From the NCBI GenBank assembly GCA_021397835.1, contig JAJFZO010000799.1, positions 372,001 to 436,000 on the forward strand: DNA of 64,000 nt. The letters run 5' to 3'. Positions 1-11,350 of the stretch are shown in pieces (the first letter of the stretch is position 1; the number at the start of each line of letters is the position of its first letter). Below the pieces are notes generated by a model. The model did not search any database. It had not been told where the DNA came from and was given only the letters and a program-made list of their open reading frames with translations. The stretch comes from Moringa oleifera (Eukaryota > Streptophyta > Magnoliopsida > Brassicales > Moringaceae). A program made the translations under genes and the position numbers.

Positions 1-402
1 CCAAGCAACTGGATTCCCTATTTTAAACCTCAGTCATTGCTACATATTTTGCTTCTGTGCTGGACAAAGCAACAATTAGTTGAAGTAAAGCCTTTCAACT
101 CACACAACAACCTTCAAAAATGAACGTATGTTGACAATGATCTTCTTTTGTCTTTGTCACCAGAAAATCAGAATCTATATGTCCTATTAACCTTGCTGCA
201 TAAGATTTCTTTTCTCATAGATCAATCCATGATTCTTGGTCCCATTTAGGTATCTTAGAAGCTACTTCATGGCATCTAGTGCTCTTTCTTAGGATTAGCT
301 ATGTATCTATGAAGCAAGTTGATTCCATAGCGAAAATAAGGCCTGCTATAGATCATGACTTAGATCACTCAGCCCACTAAAGTAAAGGATGGAATAAACT
401 CG
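1..402 (-). pseudogene. Copia RT C-terminus/RNase H fragment, outward-facing (left arm)
   Basis: On the minus strand this reads as the end of a Ty1/copia reverse transcriptase followed by RNase H, with frameshifts. It is the counterpart of the better preserved segment at 9,432-9,830, where the copia words YCSVVGS, ALS-type spacing, MKAEYV and WLLGFLKELRLYS can be read. The fragment starts abruptly at about 402, where it abuts the gag of the inward-facing copia copy on the opposite strand, and it runs off the left edge. No intact frame remains, so it is a non-functional relic. Confidence 0.75.
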
Positions 403-3255
403 AAAGTCTTTACATGACTAAAAATTTAACCAATAAAATCAACCTCAAGACAAGATTTTTTTGGTTACAAGATGGATAAAGATGTGATCTATCTTGAAAA
501 TGTGAGTGGGAAGTTCAATGATAAATATGAAACAATTATCTTTCTTGACTTAATACCACTAGCCTTCTACCAGTTGAGGGATATAATCAGGTACAACAAA
601 GAGACTTTATCTATGGAGGGTTAGAGCCTATAATTTGGTCCAAGGATCAAGAAATGAAGAGGGACAACAATGTTTTGATCTTCATTAAAGGAAGCTTTAT
701 GTGCCAAAGGAAGAACTTAAGAAAAAATGGCAATCTTTCAACAATAGCCCAAAAGCCCTATAAGGTCTCAATCAAAAGGGCTTGTGAAGAAATATTTCTT
801 TTATGGAAACCTAGCCATATTAAGAGGTTTTGTAGAGATTTTAAGAGAAAGCAAGATTAGCAACCCGCTAAGGAGGTAGATGCAACTGTAGCTGCAGATT
901 CTCTCAGAAAAGAAGGTGATGTGCTAGCAATGATAGAATCCAAAGTCTTAAATGAATAGATTCTTGACTCAACTGGCACCTATCACATGTGTCCCAAGGT
1001 TGAGTGGTTTCAAGACTATAAAGAGGTAAAAGGAGGATGGATTATCATGGGGAATGAACAATCCTATGAAGTTAAAGGCATTAGAACCATAACTTTTAAG
1101 TTGAAAGTTTGAACTATTAAGATCTTAAAAAAGGTGAGGCATGTGCCTTAACTAAGGACAAACTTGATTTCCTTAAGCTCTTTGGATGGTAAAAGATACT
1201 CCTTCAAGATTAAGAGAGGTACTCTTAAAGTCTTGAATGGTTGCTTGGTGATCCTAAAAGGAATTAAAGAGAATGGCCTATACATTCTTAAAGGTAAGGT
1301 TATGACGGGAGAAGCAGTAGTGGCTATTGAAGAAGAACTTGGTACTGCTTAACTATGGCATAGAAGGTTTGGGCATTGTAGTGAGAAAGGGCTTCAAATC
1401 TTTAGTAATTAAGGACTACTAGGCAAGAACAAAGTTTCACATGTTAAGTTTTATGAGCAGTGTGTGTTTGCCAAGCAATACAAGTTAAAGTAGTTGGGGA
1501 GCATAACTCAACCGAAATTATGAATTATGTGCAGTCAGATTTATGGGGGCCAGAGGTAACTCTAACCCATGGTGGATGCAAGTACTTCCTCTCTGTTGCT
1601 GACGACTTTTCAAGAATGATATGGCTGTATATGTTAAAACAAAAAATGAATGCTTTGAAAGGTTAAAGAATGGAATGTGTTGATGGAGAATCAAATTGGA
1701 AAAAAGCATAAAGTCATGAGAACTAGTAATGGTTTGTAGCTTTGTAGCTCATCTTTTGTACTTATTGTAGGAAACATGGGATTTTGAGGCATAAGACAGT
1801 GAGGAAACTCCAGAACAGAATGGAGTTACTCAAAGGATGAATAAAACCATCATGGAAAGGTGAGGCTATACTATTCACCTCTAGCATTGTCAAAGCCTTT
1901 TTGGGGGAAAGTAACTATCACAGAATTAGCTATAAGAGTTTAACTAGCAGAGATGTCATATTCCAAGAGACTTCTCTGCCATATGCTCAATAAGGAGGTC
2001 CTGCCACTAGTAATGAGAATCTAGAAGGATAGAAGGAATGCAAGGGAGTCATTAAGGTTAAGATATAATCAATAAAATCCCAAGCCTCTCTAGACAAGCT
2101 TCTAAATCATCTGGTTCAAGCTCATAAAGAGAGCAGCAGTGAGCTACCCTTGTAAATGATAATCAATAAGAGCTGTAGTGCGGGGATGACCATGATCAAT
2201 TACTCAATACAGTTGGCTTAAGATAGGGACAAGGGAATCATTCAACCACCAAGAAAATGTTGAATGAGGAGTTTGTTATGAAGAACCTAAGGCAAGCCAA
2301 AAGAATCTTGGGATGGAAATTCAAAGAGATAAAACTGAGAGAAGGCTGAAGCTTTCCCAAGAAAACTATCTACAAAAGTGGCTAAAAAATTCTTTATGAA
2401 CTAAGCAAAACCTGTCACCACACCTTGGGAAAACACTTCAAAGTGTCTACCTATAGCTACCTAAATTTATAAGAAGAAAAAAGGGAAATGAGTAGTACAT
2501 CCTACTCAAATATAGTAAGGTCATTCATGTATGCTATAATCTGGAGGAGGCTTCATTTATCCTATGTAATTAGCCTTCTTAGCAAGTATATGGCCAATCT
2601 AGGTAAAAACACTGATATTAATGAAACGGTTGCTAAGATATATCAATGGAACCAAGGGTTATGGATTGATATATGCCAAGAAGGGACTCATCCAGCAAGG
2701 ACTTGTTGGATATGTTGATGCTAATTTTGTCAATCATAGAGAGAAAATAAGGTCACTCTAAACCTTTATTTTCATGCTTGATAGGTGCTACATTAGCTGA
2801 AAGGTATAACTTCAATAGATAGTCACTCTCTCTACTACAGAGGCTGAGTATATAGCTATGATGGAAAGGTTAAAAGAAGGTGTATGATTGCTTGAACTAT
2901 TAAAGTAATTAAAGACATATAACTTAGGTTTAATGATGTTTTCAAATAGTCAATCAACCATTCATCTGTGTAAAAATTGAACAAACTAAGTATTTTGATG
3001 TTAAGTATCACTTTCTTTGAGAAAAAGTGGAACGAGACTGCATAATGCTTGAGAAAATCTCAACTAAGGACAACCGAGCAGATACGGCCATAAAGTGTGT
3101 CCCTCCTTCAAATCACTCAAAGTACTTGAAGATTTTGAGCATTGGAATAGGTTGAGAGAAAAGAGAAAGGATTGACTTTGTTATGCATTGGGCTACTTAT
3201 TAGATCAGGGAGGAGTTAGGTGGATCAAATCCTTTAATCAGCAAGTGCTATAATC
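403..3255 (+). pseudogene. Ty1/copia gag-pol relic, left arm, plus strand
   Basis: Domains appear in canonical copia order. Gag lies at about 403-880 and includes a zinc-knuckle remnant HIKRFC near 820. The protease region is about 950-1,160 (YHMCPKVEWF, then RHVP). The GAG-pre-integrase segment at 1,350-1,450 reads LWHRRFGHCSEKGL. The integrase at 1,500-1,900 shows SDLWGP, DDFSRMIW and EQNGVTQRMNKTIME. RT C-terminal words KNLRQAKRILG and KLSQENYLQK lie at 2,280-2,390. RNase H at 2,820-3,100 reads STTEAEYIAMME. Many stops and frameshifts are present. The RT palm with its YVDD motif is missing by a deletion near 2,252, a segment the right-arm copy retains. No LTR is evident at the inner end, where a tandem array starts instead. 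Confidence 0.88.
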
Positions 3256-3264
3256 TAGAAGCCA

Positions 3265-6145
3265 AAACCTCCCACCTAAAGCAACTTATTTTTGTTGTGA
3301 TGATGAGTGAGTAATTGAAAGTTCTATTAATGAAAGCAAAATCTGTTGCTTGAGGAATTCCTCCCCTTATTCATGGCCCCTTACTTAAGAATACATTTCA
3401 GATAAGCACATTAAAAATTTGACTGTTGGGATGTAGGTCTACAAGGAAATGATTCACGGCATGCTCTCCCTTACTTCCTCTCTCTAGTCATAAGAACATT
3501 GTAGAAAATGAAAGTTATTGAATTGAAGTGTTTAGTACTTCTAATAGAATCCATTATTTCATCCCTTAACTCTTGAACGCATTCCAAAAGTGCACTTAAA
3601 ATTTGACCATTGAGACTTAACTATAAAGGGAAAAGGATTCACGGTGTGATCTTTTTTGCTCCCTTTCTCTGGTCATGAGAAGATTTTAAAAGATGAAGGC
3701 CATCAGATCAAAGTGTTTAGTACTTCATTGAGAATTTCAAGATTCCATCATTAAGAAGCACTAAAAGGCAGCTTGTTTTAATGGTAATGGTGCGTGAATA
3801 ATTGGGGGTTATGTCAGTGAAAGCAGAAATTGTTGCTTAAGGAATTGCTCTTTCACTCATGGTTCTTCGCTCTAGAACACATTCAAGATAAGCACACTCA
3901 AAATTTGACCATTGAGATGTGACTCTAAAAGGAAACAGATTCACGACGTGCTTCTTCTTGTTCTCTTTAGCCATGAAAAGATTATAGAAAATGAAGGCCA
4001 TTGGATTAAAATGTTTAAAACTTCTTAGAGAATCCATTGCTTTCTACTCTAATTCTAAAACAAATTCCAGAAATGTACTTAAAATTTGACTATTGGGACT
4101 TAGCTATAAATAGATGAGGATTCATGGTGTGCTTTCTCTAGCTCATTCTCTCTGGCTGTGAGCAGATTATGGAAAATGAAAGCAATTGCATCAAAATGTT
4201 TAGCACTTCTTAGAGAACTTGTTGCTTCCTTCTTCAACTCTAGAACACATTCCAAAAATGCACTTAAACTTTAACTGGTAGAACTTAGCTATAAAGAAGA
4301 AAGGATTCATTGTGTGCTCTCTCTTTCTCCCTCTTTTTGGTCACAGGAAGATTGTAAAAAATGAAGGTCATTAGATCAAAGTTATTAGCACTTCTCTGAA
4401 AAAGTCAAGATTCCATCACTAAGATGCACAAAAAAGCATGTTGTTTTAGTAGAGATGATGAGCAAGTAATTGGGGGTCCTTTTAGTTAAAGTAGAAACCG
4501 TTGCTAAAAAATTCTTCCTTTTCCTCATGGGGCACCTCATTCTAAAAAATATTTTAGATAGGTGCATATAAACTATGATTTTTGGGATGCTGCTCTAAAG
4601 GGAAACAAATTCATGGCATTCTCTCTCTTATTCCCTCTCTCTAGTCATGAGAAGATTATAGAAAATGAAGGCCTTTAAATCAAAGTGTTTAGCACTGCTC
4701 ATAGAATCCATTACTTCCTCCCTTGACTTTAGAAACATAATTTCACAAGCACACTTAAAATTTGACCATTAAAACTTAACTATAAAGGAAAAAGGATTCA
4801 TGGCATGGTCTTTCTTGCTTTACTCTCTAGCAGGAAGAAAATTTTCCAAAATGAAAGCCAATGGATCAAAATTTTAAAACTTCATCAGGAATTATAAGAT
4901 TCCGTCACAAAAATGCACAAGAAGGCACCTTATTTCAGTAGTTGTGGTGAGTGAATAATTGGGGGTTCTATTAGTGAAAAGAGAATCTATTACTTGAGAA
5001 ATTCCTCACTGCACTCATGGTCCCTCATTCTGGAACACATTACAAATAAACAAACTTAAAATTTGACTATAGTGATACAGCTCTAAAGGAAAAAGATTCA
5101 TGATGTGCTATCTCTTGCTCATTCCCTCTATCTACGAAAAATTACAAAAAATGAAGGCCATTAGATCAAAGTTGTTAGCACTTCTTCTAGAATTTCAAGA
5201 TTTCATCACCAAGATGTACTGTAAGGTAGCTTGCTTTAGTAGTGATGTTAAGTGAGTAACTTGGGATTCTATTACTGAAATTAGAATCCTTTGCTTAAGG
5301 AATTCCTCCACTCACTCATGACATCTCACTCTAGAACATAAAACATATTCTAGATAAGCATACTTAAAATTTGACCATTAGGATGCAACTTTAAAGGAAA
5401 TAGATTCAAAGCATGTTCTCTCTTGCTCCCTCTCTCTAGTCATGAGAAGATTTTTTAACATGACAGCCATAGGATCAAAGTTTTCTACCTTTCTTTTTTT
5501 TTTTTTGAAAATGTGAAGACTTCATCACTAAGATGCACTGAATAGCACTTTGTTTTAGTTGATGGTGAGTGACTAATTGGGGCTTTTATTAGTGAAAGCA
5601 AAATCTATTACTTGAAGAATTCCTTCCTTGACTCATGGCCCCTCACTTTAGAACACATTCTAGATAAGCACGCTTAAAATTTGATCATTAGAATGCCACT
5701 CTAAAGGGAAACAGATTCATGGCATGCTGTCTCATGCTCCCTCTCTCTAGCTGTGAGTAAATTATAAAAAATGAAGGCCATTGGATTAATATTTTCAGCA
5801 CGTCCAAGGGAAATTCTAGATTCCATCACCTAGATGCACTGTAAAGCACATTGTCTTAGTGATTAGGGCTCTATTAATGAAAGCAAAATTTGTTGCTTCA
5901 GGAATTCCTCCCCTCACCATGGCCCCTCAGTGTAGAAACAATTCGAGATAAGAACATTTGAATTTAATCATTTGGATGCGGCACTAAAGGGAAATAGATT
6001 CAAGGCATGCTCCTTGCTTCCCTTCTCTAGCTGCAAGAAGATTGTAAAAAATGAAGCCATTAGATCAAAGTGTTTAGCACTACTTAAAGAATTCATTGTT
6101 TCCTTCCCTAACTTTAAAACACATTCTAAAAATGCACTTAAAATT
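3265..6145. repeat. Tandem array of two related monomers (about 182 bp and about 305 bp)
   Basis: A shared core (AAAATTTGACCATT, then CTATAAAGG, GGATTCATGG, CTCCCTCTCTCTAG, AAAATGAAGGCC, ATCAAAGTGTTTAGCACTTC) recurs with core positions near 3417, 3598, 3899, 4081, 4264, 4569, 4757, 5057, 5366, 5680, 5960 and 6137. Spacing is either about 177-188 bp or about 280-314 bp. Long units carry an extra segment of roughly 120 bp (AAGATTCCATCAC... GAATTCCTCC) before the core. Reading the core type after each position gives the order A B A B B A B A A A A B, where A follows the extra segment. The last unit is truncated at about 6,145. No ORF here is believable. Confidence 0.88.
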
Positions 6146-6261
6146 TGTGGCTAATAACAAGCCATGTGGATCCTTCATTAAACAGCATGGAGAGCTATAA
6201 TTTGTTTTATGTCTAACTCTACAAATGGTCTTTAACAACATGAAAAGATAAAGGATTGTAG
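6146..6261. other. Unassigned spacer between tandem array and right palindrome arm
   Basis: This short stretch has no similarity that I can see to the array or to the left arm. Confidence 0.5.
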
Positions 6262-9200
6262 CACTTACTATTTGAATGATTAATTCCAACAAAGTCCTTC
6301 CTACACCGATGAGCAGCCAGGTGCAAATCAAATTCAATCCTTTATCTTTTCTCTCAATCCATGGCGATGCTCAAAATCTTTAAGCACTTAAGTAATTTTG
6401 AAAGAGGGACACATTGTATGGTCCTATGGATCCTATCTACAAGGTTGTCCTCAGTTGAGATTTTTTGAGCTTTATGCAGTCTTGTTCAACTTTTTCTCGA
6501 ATGAGGTAAAACTTAACATCAAGATGCTTAGTTTGTTCATGATATACTAGGTCAATACATAGATGAATGGCTGATTGGCTGTCTAAAAACATCATTAAAC
6601 CAAAGCTATACAGCTTCAACTCCTTCAATAGTCCAAGCAACTGTACACTTTCTTTGAACCCTTCTGTCATGACTATATGCTCAGCTTCTATAATAAAGAG
6701 AGCTACTATGAGTTGAAGTTGTGGCTTCTAACTAATGTAATACCCATCAATTATGAAAATATAGGCTGAGAGTGACCTTCTTTTATCTCTATCTTCAGCA
6801 AAATCAGCATTAACATATCCAGCAAGTCCTTGCTGGATGAGTTCCTATTTGGCAAATATTAATCCATAACCCTTGGTTCCATTAATATATCTTAGCAACT
6901 GCTTCATTACTTGCTAGTGTTTCTTACATGGATTGGCCATATACTTGCTAAGAAGGTTGATTACATATGATAAATGAGGCCTACTGCAGACTATAGCATA
7001 CATAAGTGACCTTACTACGTTTGAGTAGGATATATTGCTCATTTCCTTATTTTTTTCTTCTGAATTTAGGTAGTTATAGGTAAGCAACATGAAATGTGTT
7101 CCTGAAGTGTAATGATTAGCTTGGCTTGGTGTATAGAGAATTTTTTAACCACTTTTTGTAGATAGATTGCTTGGGAGAGCTTGGGCCACCTCTTAGTTCT
7201 ATCTCTCTGAATTTTCATCCCCAAGATTCTTTTGGTTGGCTTTAGGTCCTTCATATCAAACTCCTTACTTAGCATTTTCTTTATGGTGTAAATTTTGTAT
7301 TGACTACTGTTAATTATAACCATATCATCGACATAAAGAAACAATAAGATAGCATGATTGCAGTGAGCATTCTTGTGATACAAGCAAGCATCATATGAGC
7401 TTCTCTTGAAGCCTTGACTCAAATTGAAATTATCAAACCATCTATACCACTGCATAAGGGATTTCTTGAGGCATATAAATATTTTTTTAAAAGGTAAACT
7501 TGGCTTTCCCGGCCTTTCGCCTCAAAGCCTTTAAGTTACTTCATGTAAATGGTTTCTAGCAATTCTCCATGTAGGGATACAGTTTTGACATCCATATGCT
7601 CTAATTCTTAATCTTCCAAGGCTACTGTAGTAAGCATCCCCCTTATAGTTTTATACTTGACCATAGCAGAGAAGATCTCAATGTAATCGGCTCTTTCAAT
7701 CTAAGTGAAGCCTTTAGCCACTAACCTAGCTTTGAACCTCTTCAGCTTCTTTGATATTGTAAATCCACTTGCAGACCACCTCTTTTTGCTTCTTAGACTT
7801 TTATACAAGCTTTCAGGTCTTATCTGTTTCTAAAGGGCCATCTCCTTTTTTATAGCATGCCATAAATGGATAGCATTTCATTTAGACATAACATCTCTGA
7901 AGTTTTTAGGTTCCTAATTCTGTTGCATCTGTTCAGCTATGTTAAGGTCATCAGTAATAAGTTCTCTCTCAACCAAGCTAATGTTAGGCTCCTCACCCAA
8001 GAATCTTCTTAGTGGCTGAATGATTCTCCTATCCTTATCTCGAGCCAATTAATATGACACAATTGATCATGGTCATCCTTAAATTGTAGCTCTTGTTGAT
8101 CATCATTTACAGGGGTAATTTACTATTGCTCTCTTTGTAAACTTAGACCAATTAATTTTGAGGCTTGTTTAGTAGAGGTTTGAAATCTTCTTGATTCTAT
8201 CTTAACCCCAATAACTTCACTGGATTGCTCTAATCCTTTTAGATTCTCATTGTTAGCAACAACACCTCCTTATTGAGCATATAGTAAAGAAGTCCCTTGG
8301 AATGTGACATCTCTGCTAATACTAATTAAAGTCTTATAGACTCCTCCCTTCTTTATACAAAAAACCCTTGCCAAGGCCAGAGGTGAATAGCATACACCTC
8401 ACCTATTCCATGATGGTTTTATTCATCCTTTCAGCAACTCCATTTTGTTCTAAAAGATTTCCTCACTGTTTGATGCCTCAAAATCTCTTGCTTATTGCAA
8501 TAAGCATCAAAAGATGAGCTATAAAACTCCAATTCATTATCAATTTTCAAGGCTTTAAGCTATTTTCTAGTTTGGCTCTCCATTAACACCTTTCATTCTT
8601 CAAACCTTTCAAATCATTTGTCTTTTATTTTTAACATATGTAGCCATATCAAGATCTTGATGGCTCTATCTTTTAACTTAAAAGCTATAATTTTGATGCC
8701 TTTAACTTCATAAGATTGATCATTCCCCATGATAATCCATCATCCATTTACCTCCTTATAGTCTTGAAACCACTCATCCTAGGGACATATGTGATAGGTG
8801 CAAGCTGAGTCAAGAATCTATTCATTTAAGACTATGGATTCTGTTACTGCTAGCACATCATCTTATTTTCTTGAGAGAATCTGCAGGTACAGTTGCATCT
8901 GCCTCTGTGGTGGGTTTGTTACCTTGCTTCTTCGTAAACTCTTTACAAAACATCTTAATATGGCCTGGTTTCCCACAAAAAAAAACACTTTCTTATAGGC
9001 CCTTTGGATTAAGACTTTGCAGGTCTTTAAAACATTTTTTTTTTTAGTAATCTTGTTGAAAGATTGCTTTTTTTTTTTTAGTTCTTCCTCTGGCACACAA
9101 AGCTTTATTTGATGAAGATCTAAACCTTCTTATTCCTCTTTATTTCTTAATCCTTGGATTTAATTACAGGCTCTAGCTCCTCCATGGATAAAAGTCTTTT

Positions 9201-9431
9201 TATTATACCTGGTTGAAGGCTAGTGGTAATAAGTTGAGCAAGATGACTGCTTGTTCTTCATCACTGATCTTCTCACTTACATATTCAAGATCGATTATAA
9301 TCTTGAAGAATTCATCCAAGTTCTTATCAATGCATTTATCTTCATCCATCCTGTGACCAAAGAATCTTGTCTTGAGGTAGATTCTGTTAGTTAAAATTTT
9401 AGTCATGTAAAGACTTTTCAGTTAATTCTAT
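6262..9431 (-). pseudogene. Ty1/copia gag-pol relic, right arm, minus strand
   Basis: Read on the minus strand from 9,431 downward, gag begins with KSLYMTKILTNRIYLKTRFF and continues to ISDEEQAVILLNLLP. A zinc knuckle CGKPGHIKMFC lies near 8,950-8,990. The start of the protease is near 8,700-8,830. The integrase C-terminal part is at about 8,340-8,640. RT spans about 7,060-7,870 with RFKARLVAKGF, DVKTVSLHGEL, the catalytic YVDDMV and RILGMKIQRD. RNase H lies at about 6,437-6,720 with the catalytic-region word SQSAIHLC. Stops and frameshifts interrupt it. About 0.5 kb (protease end, pre-integrase and integrase N-terminus) is deleted near 8,652 relative to the left arm. It is dead, but it keeps the RT that the left copy lost. 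Confidence 0.9.
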
Positions 9432-10060
9432 ACTGTAGTGTAGTAGGCTCAGTGATATATGCCATGATCTGTAATTGGCCTCATGTTTGCTACACAATCA
9501 TCTTGCTTAGTAGATACATGGCTAATCCTAGGAAAGAGCATTAATAGGCCATAAAGTGGCTTTTATGATCCCTAAATGGGACCAAGAATCAAGGATTGAT
9601 ATATGAGAAAAAAAAAATCTTATGCAGCAAAGGTTGATAGGCTATGTAGATTCTGATTTTACTAGTGACAAAGACAAAAAAAAGATCATTGTCAGCATAT
9701 ATGTTCATTTATGAAGTAACTTATGCAAGTTGGAAGGATCAACTTTAACCAATTGTAGCCTTGTCCAGCATGAAAGCAGAATATGTAGTAATGACTGAGG
9801 ACTATAAAGAAGGAATCTGGTTGCTTGGATTCCTAAAGGAATTAAGATTGTATAGCTTAAATATGATCTATATTTTAGATAGCTAGTCAACAATAGACTT
9901 GTGCAAAAATCCAATTCACATGAGTGCACTAAACACCTTGATGTTAAGTACCATTTCATAAGGGAGAAAGTAGAGGATGGTTGCCTCAAACTGAAAAAGA
10001 TTAGAATTGAAGATAACCATTTAGGTGTGGCCATAAAACTGTTCCTTTTGAAAAGTTGTA
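9432..10060 (+). pseudogene. Copia RT C-terminus/RNase H fragment, outward-facing (right arm)
   Basis: The plus strand reads YCSVVGSVIYA, then SRYMANPRKEH, a QGLIYEK segment, MKAEYVVMTEDYKEG, WLLGFLKELRLYS and LNTLMLS, which is the order of a copia RT end plus RNase H. The pol end is near 10,060. Several stops and frame changes are present. At 9,432 it directly abuts the reverse-oriented gag of the inner copia copy, the same chimeric junction as at about 402. Unlike the left-arm copy, its 3' side lies inside the window. Confidence 0.8.
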
Positions 10061-11350
10061 GAGTTGCAAAGAGTTGGTAAGGATAGATATAGGATGATAA
10101 TTTGGTTTTGTGATGTAGTAAAGTCTACATCAGTACCACTTTTGCTAAATGAGAAGGAGCAAACGGAGGTTTCACAAAGAATAGTGTCTTTGAGAGTAAC
10201 GTAGTGATGTGGCATGATGCTATTAATGTAGTGCGACATGTATGGGCAACCTTACTAACAAAGCAAAAAACTAATCGTTAATTATGAATGAAGCGATTGA
10301 TGTGGTAAAGGAAACTAGGTGACAAGGCAGCAGTGGGTGACACTAATGAAATGGTAATGTAGAGCTATGCTCACTCACTCAATGATTAATTGATGTGGCA
10401 TGACGTCAATGGGTGACACCATTGACATGGTAGAACATAGTTTTGCATAGTGCAATACCAATGGACGATGCTATCTTATCAGTACGAAACATGATAAGAG
10501 GTAACATGGCATGGAATGTTGATTTGGCAAACAAATGAGTGGAGGTAGACCTGTATAGTTAGTAGAAACATCATATGTGGCACTGAGCTCGCTGATGCAG
10601 TAGTTTACTTGATGGTAATGCATTTTATAGATCAGTTCAAGCTAAATTCTTTGGCTAATGGGCATTTTTTAGGTCAGAAATCTTACAGAGAAGATTGAAA
10701 CTTCTTGCTAGAAGTAGGAACTGAGCCTAGGTTCAGGAAAATTGGGCAATACAATGCATGAAGGATATTAGACAAACCTATTCTCGGGTTACCTAGATAA
10801 GAGCAAACAAAATTGAAGATATTGTTGCATTTAAATAAGGCCGAAGGGTGAAGAAATTAAGTAAGAATCAACCAGCACACTCCGATAGAGTCTCGAAGGA
10901 CCTCTTGAAGTGAAGCTCATACTATTGAAGACAGGTAGTAGATGTTGCCTAGGTGCACTACATTTCTCTTATCCGCCAGCCATTTGTTGATAACCTAAAC
11001 CAAAGAAAATCTATAAATAGCTGCTAAAGGCTACAACTAGTAAGACAAATTTACACTCATTCACGAATTTGCACACATTCACACTTAGAAGAAAAAGCTC
11101 TCTCTTGCACCTATAAACTATTTGATAGAAATTTTATATATATTTTTTTTACAGTTTCTTTAGATTTAATAAAAACTTTTGTTTCTGGTTAAAGGAGCTT
11201 CTAGTTGGGATTTTATATTGAAGAACGGAAGAAATCTACAAAAATAGTAGGGGACTTCATGAAAACTATATTCTTTAAAACACTATAAATTATTCATTCT
11301 TTTGAATAAAATTTCTTAAGTTAAAATATTAGTAAATCCTAATAAGTTAC
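10061..11350 (+). repeat. Possible copia 3' LTR region
   Basis: This follows directly on the pol end of the outward copia fragment and has no coding signal. It contains short internal repeats (GGGTGACAC..AATG and GATGTGGCATGA motifs near 10,330-10,450) and a TATA-like TATAAATAG at 11,012. Position and content suit an LTR, but I could not define TG..CA ends or find a second copy, so the limits are a guess. Confidence 0.35.
11012..11020 (+). promoter_or_regulatory. TATA box candidate in the putative LTR
   Basis: TATAAATAG, followed within about 40-90 bases by a C/A-rich leader with CACTCATTC and CACACATTCACAC words, resembles a plant LTR core promoter. It is a sequence match only. Confidence 0.3.

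Larger units (their letters stand above)
1..9829. repeat. Large imperfect inverted repeat (palindrome) built from copia fragments
   Basis: The left arm (1 to about 3,255) is the reverse complement of the right arm (about 6,262-9,829). Aligned by eye, base 1 pairs with about 9,829, the internal junction at about 402 pairs with about 9,432, and 3,255 pairs with about 6,262. The arms match over long stretches with scattered substitutions and indels. The left arm probably continues beyond the window. Each arm contains an inward-facing copia gag-pol relic and an outward-facing RT/RNase H fragment. A spacer of about 3 kb between the arms is a tandem array. Confidence 0.85.

Noticed and set aside
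3265..6145. CRISPR-like interpretation of the tandem array
   Set aside because: The whole 180/300-bp unit is repeated, not short repeats with unique spacers, and the context is a plant retrotransposon.
9705..10239. Minus-strand open frames of 109 and 72 codons
   Set aside because: They are antisense to the copia RNase H fragment and the following putative LTR.
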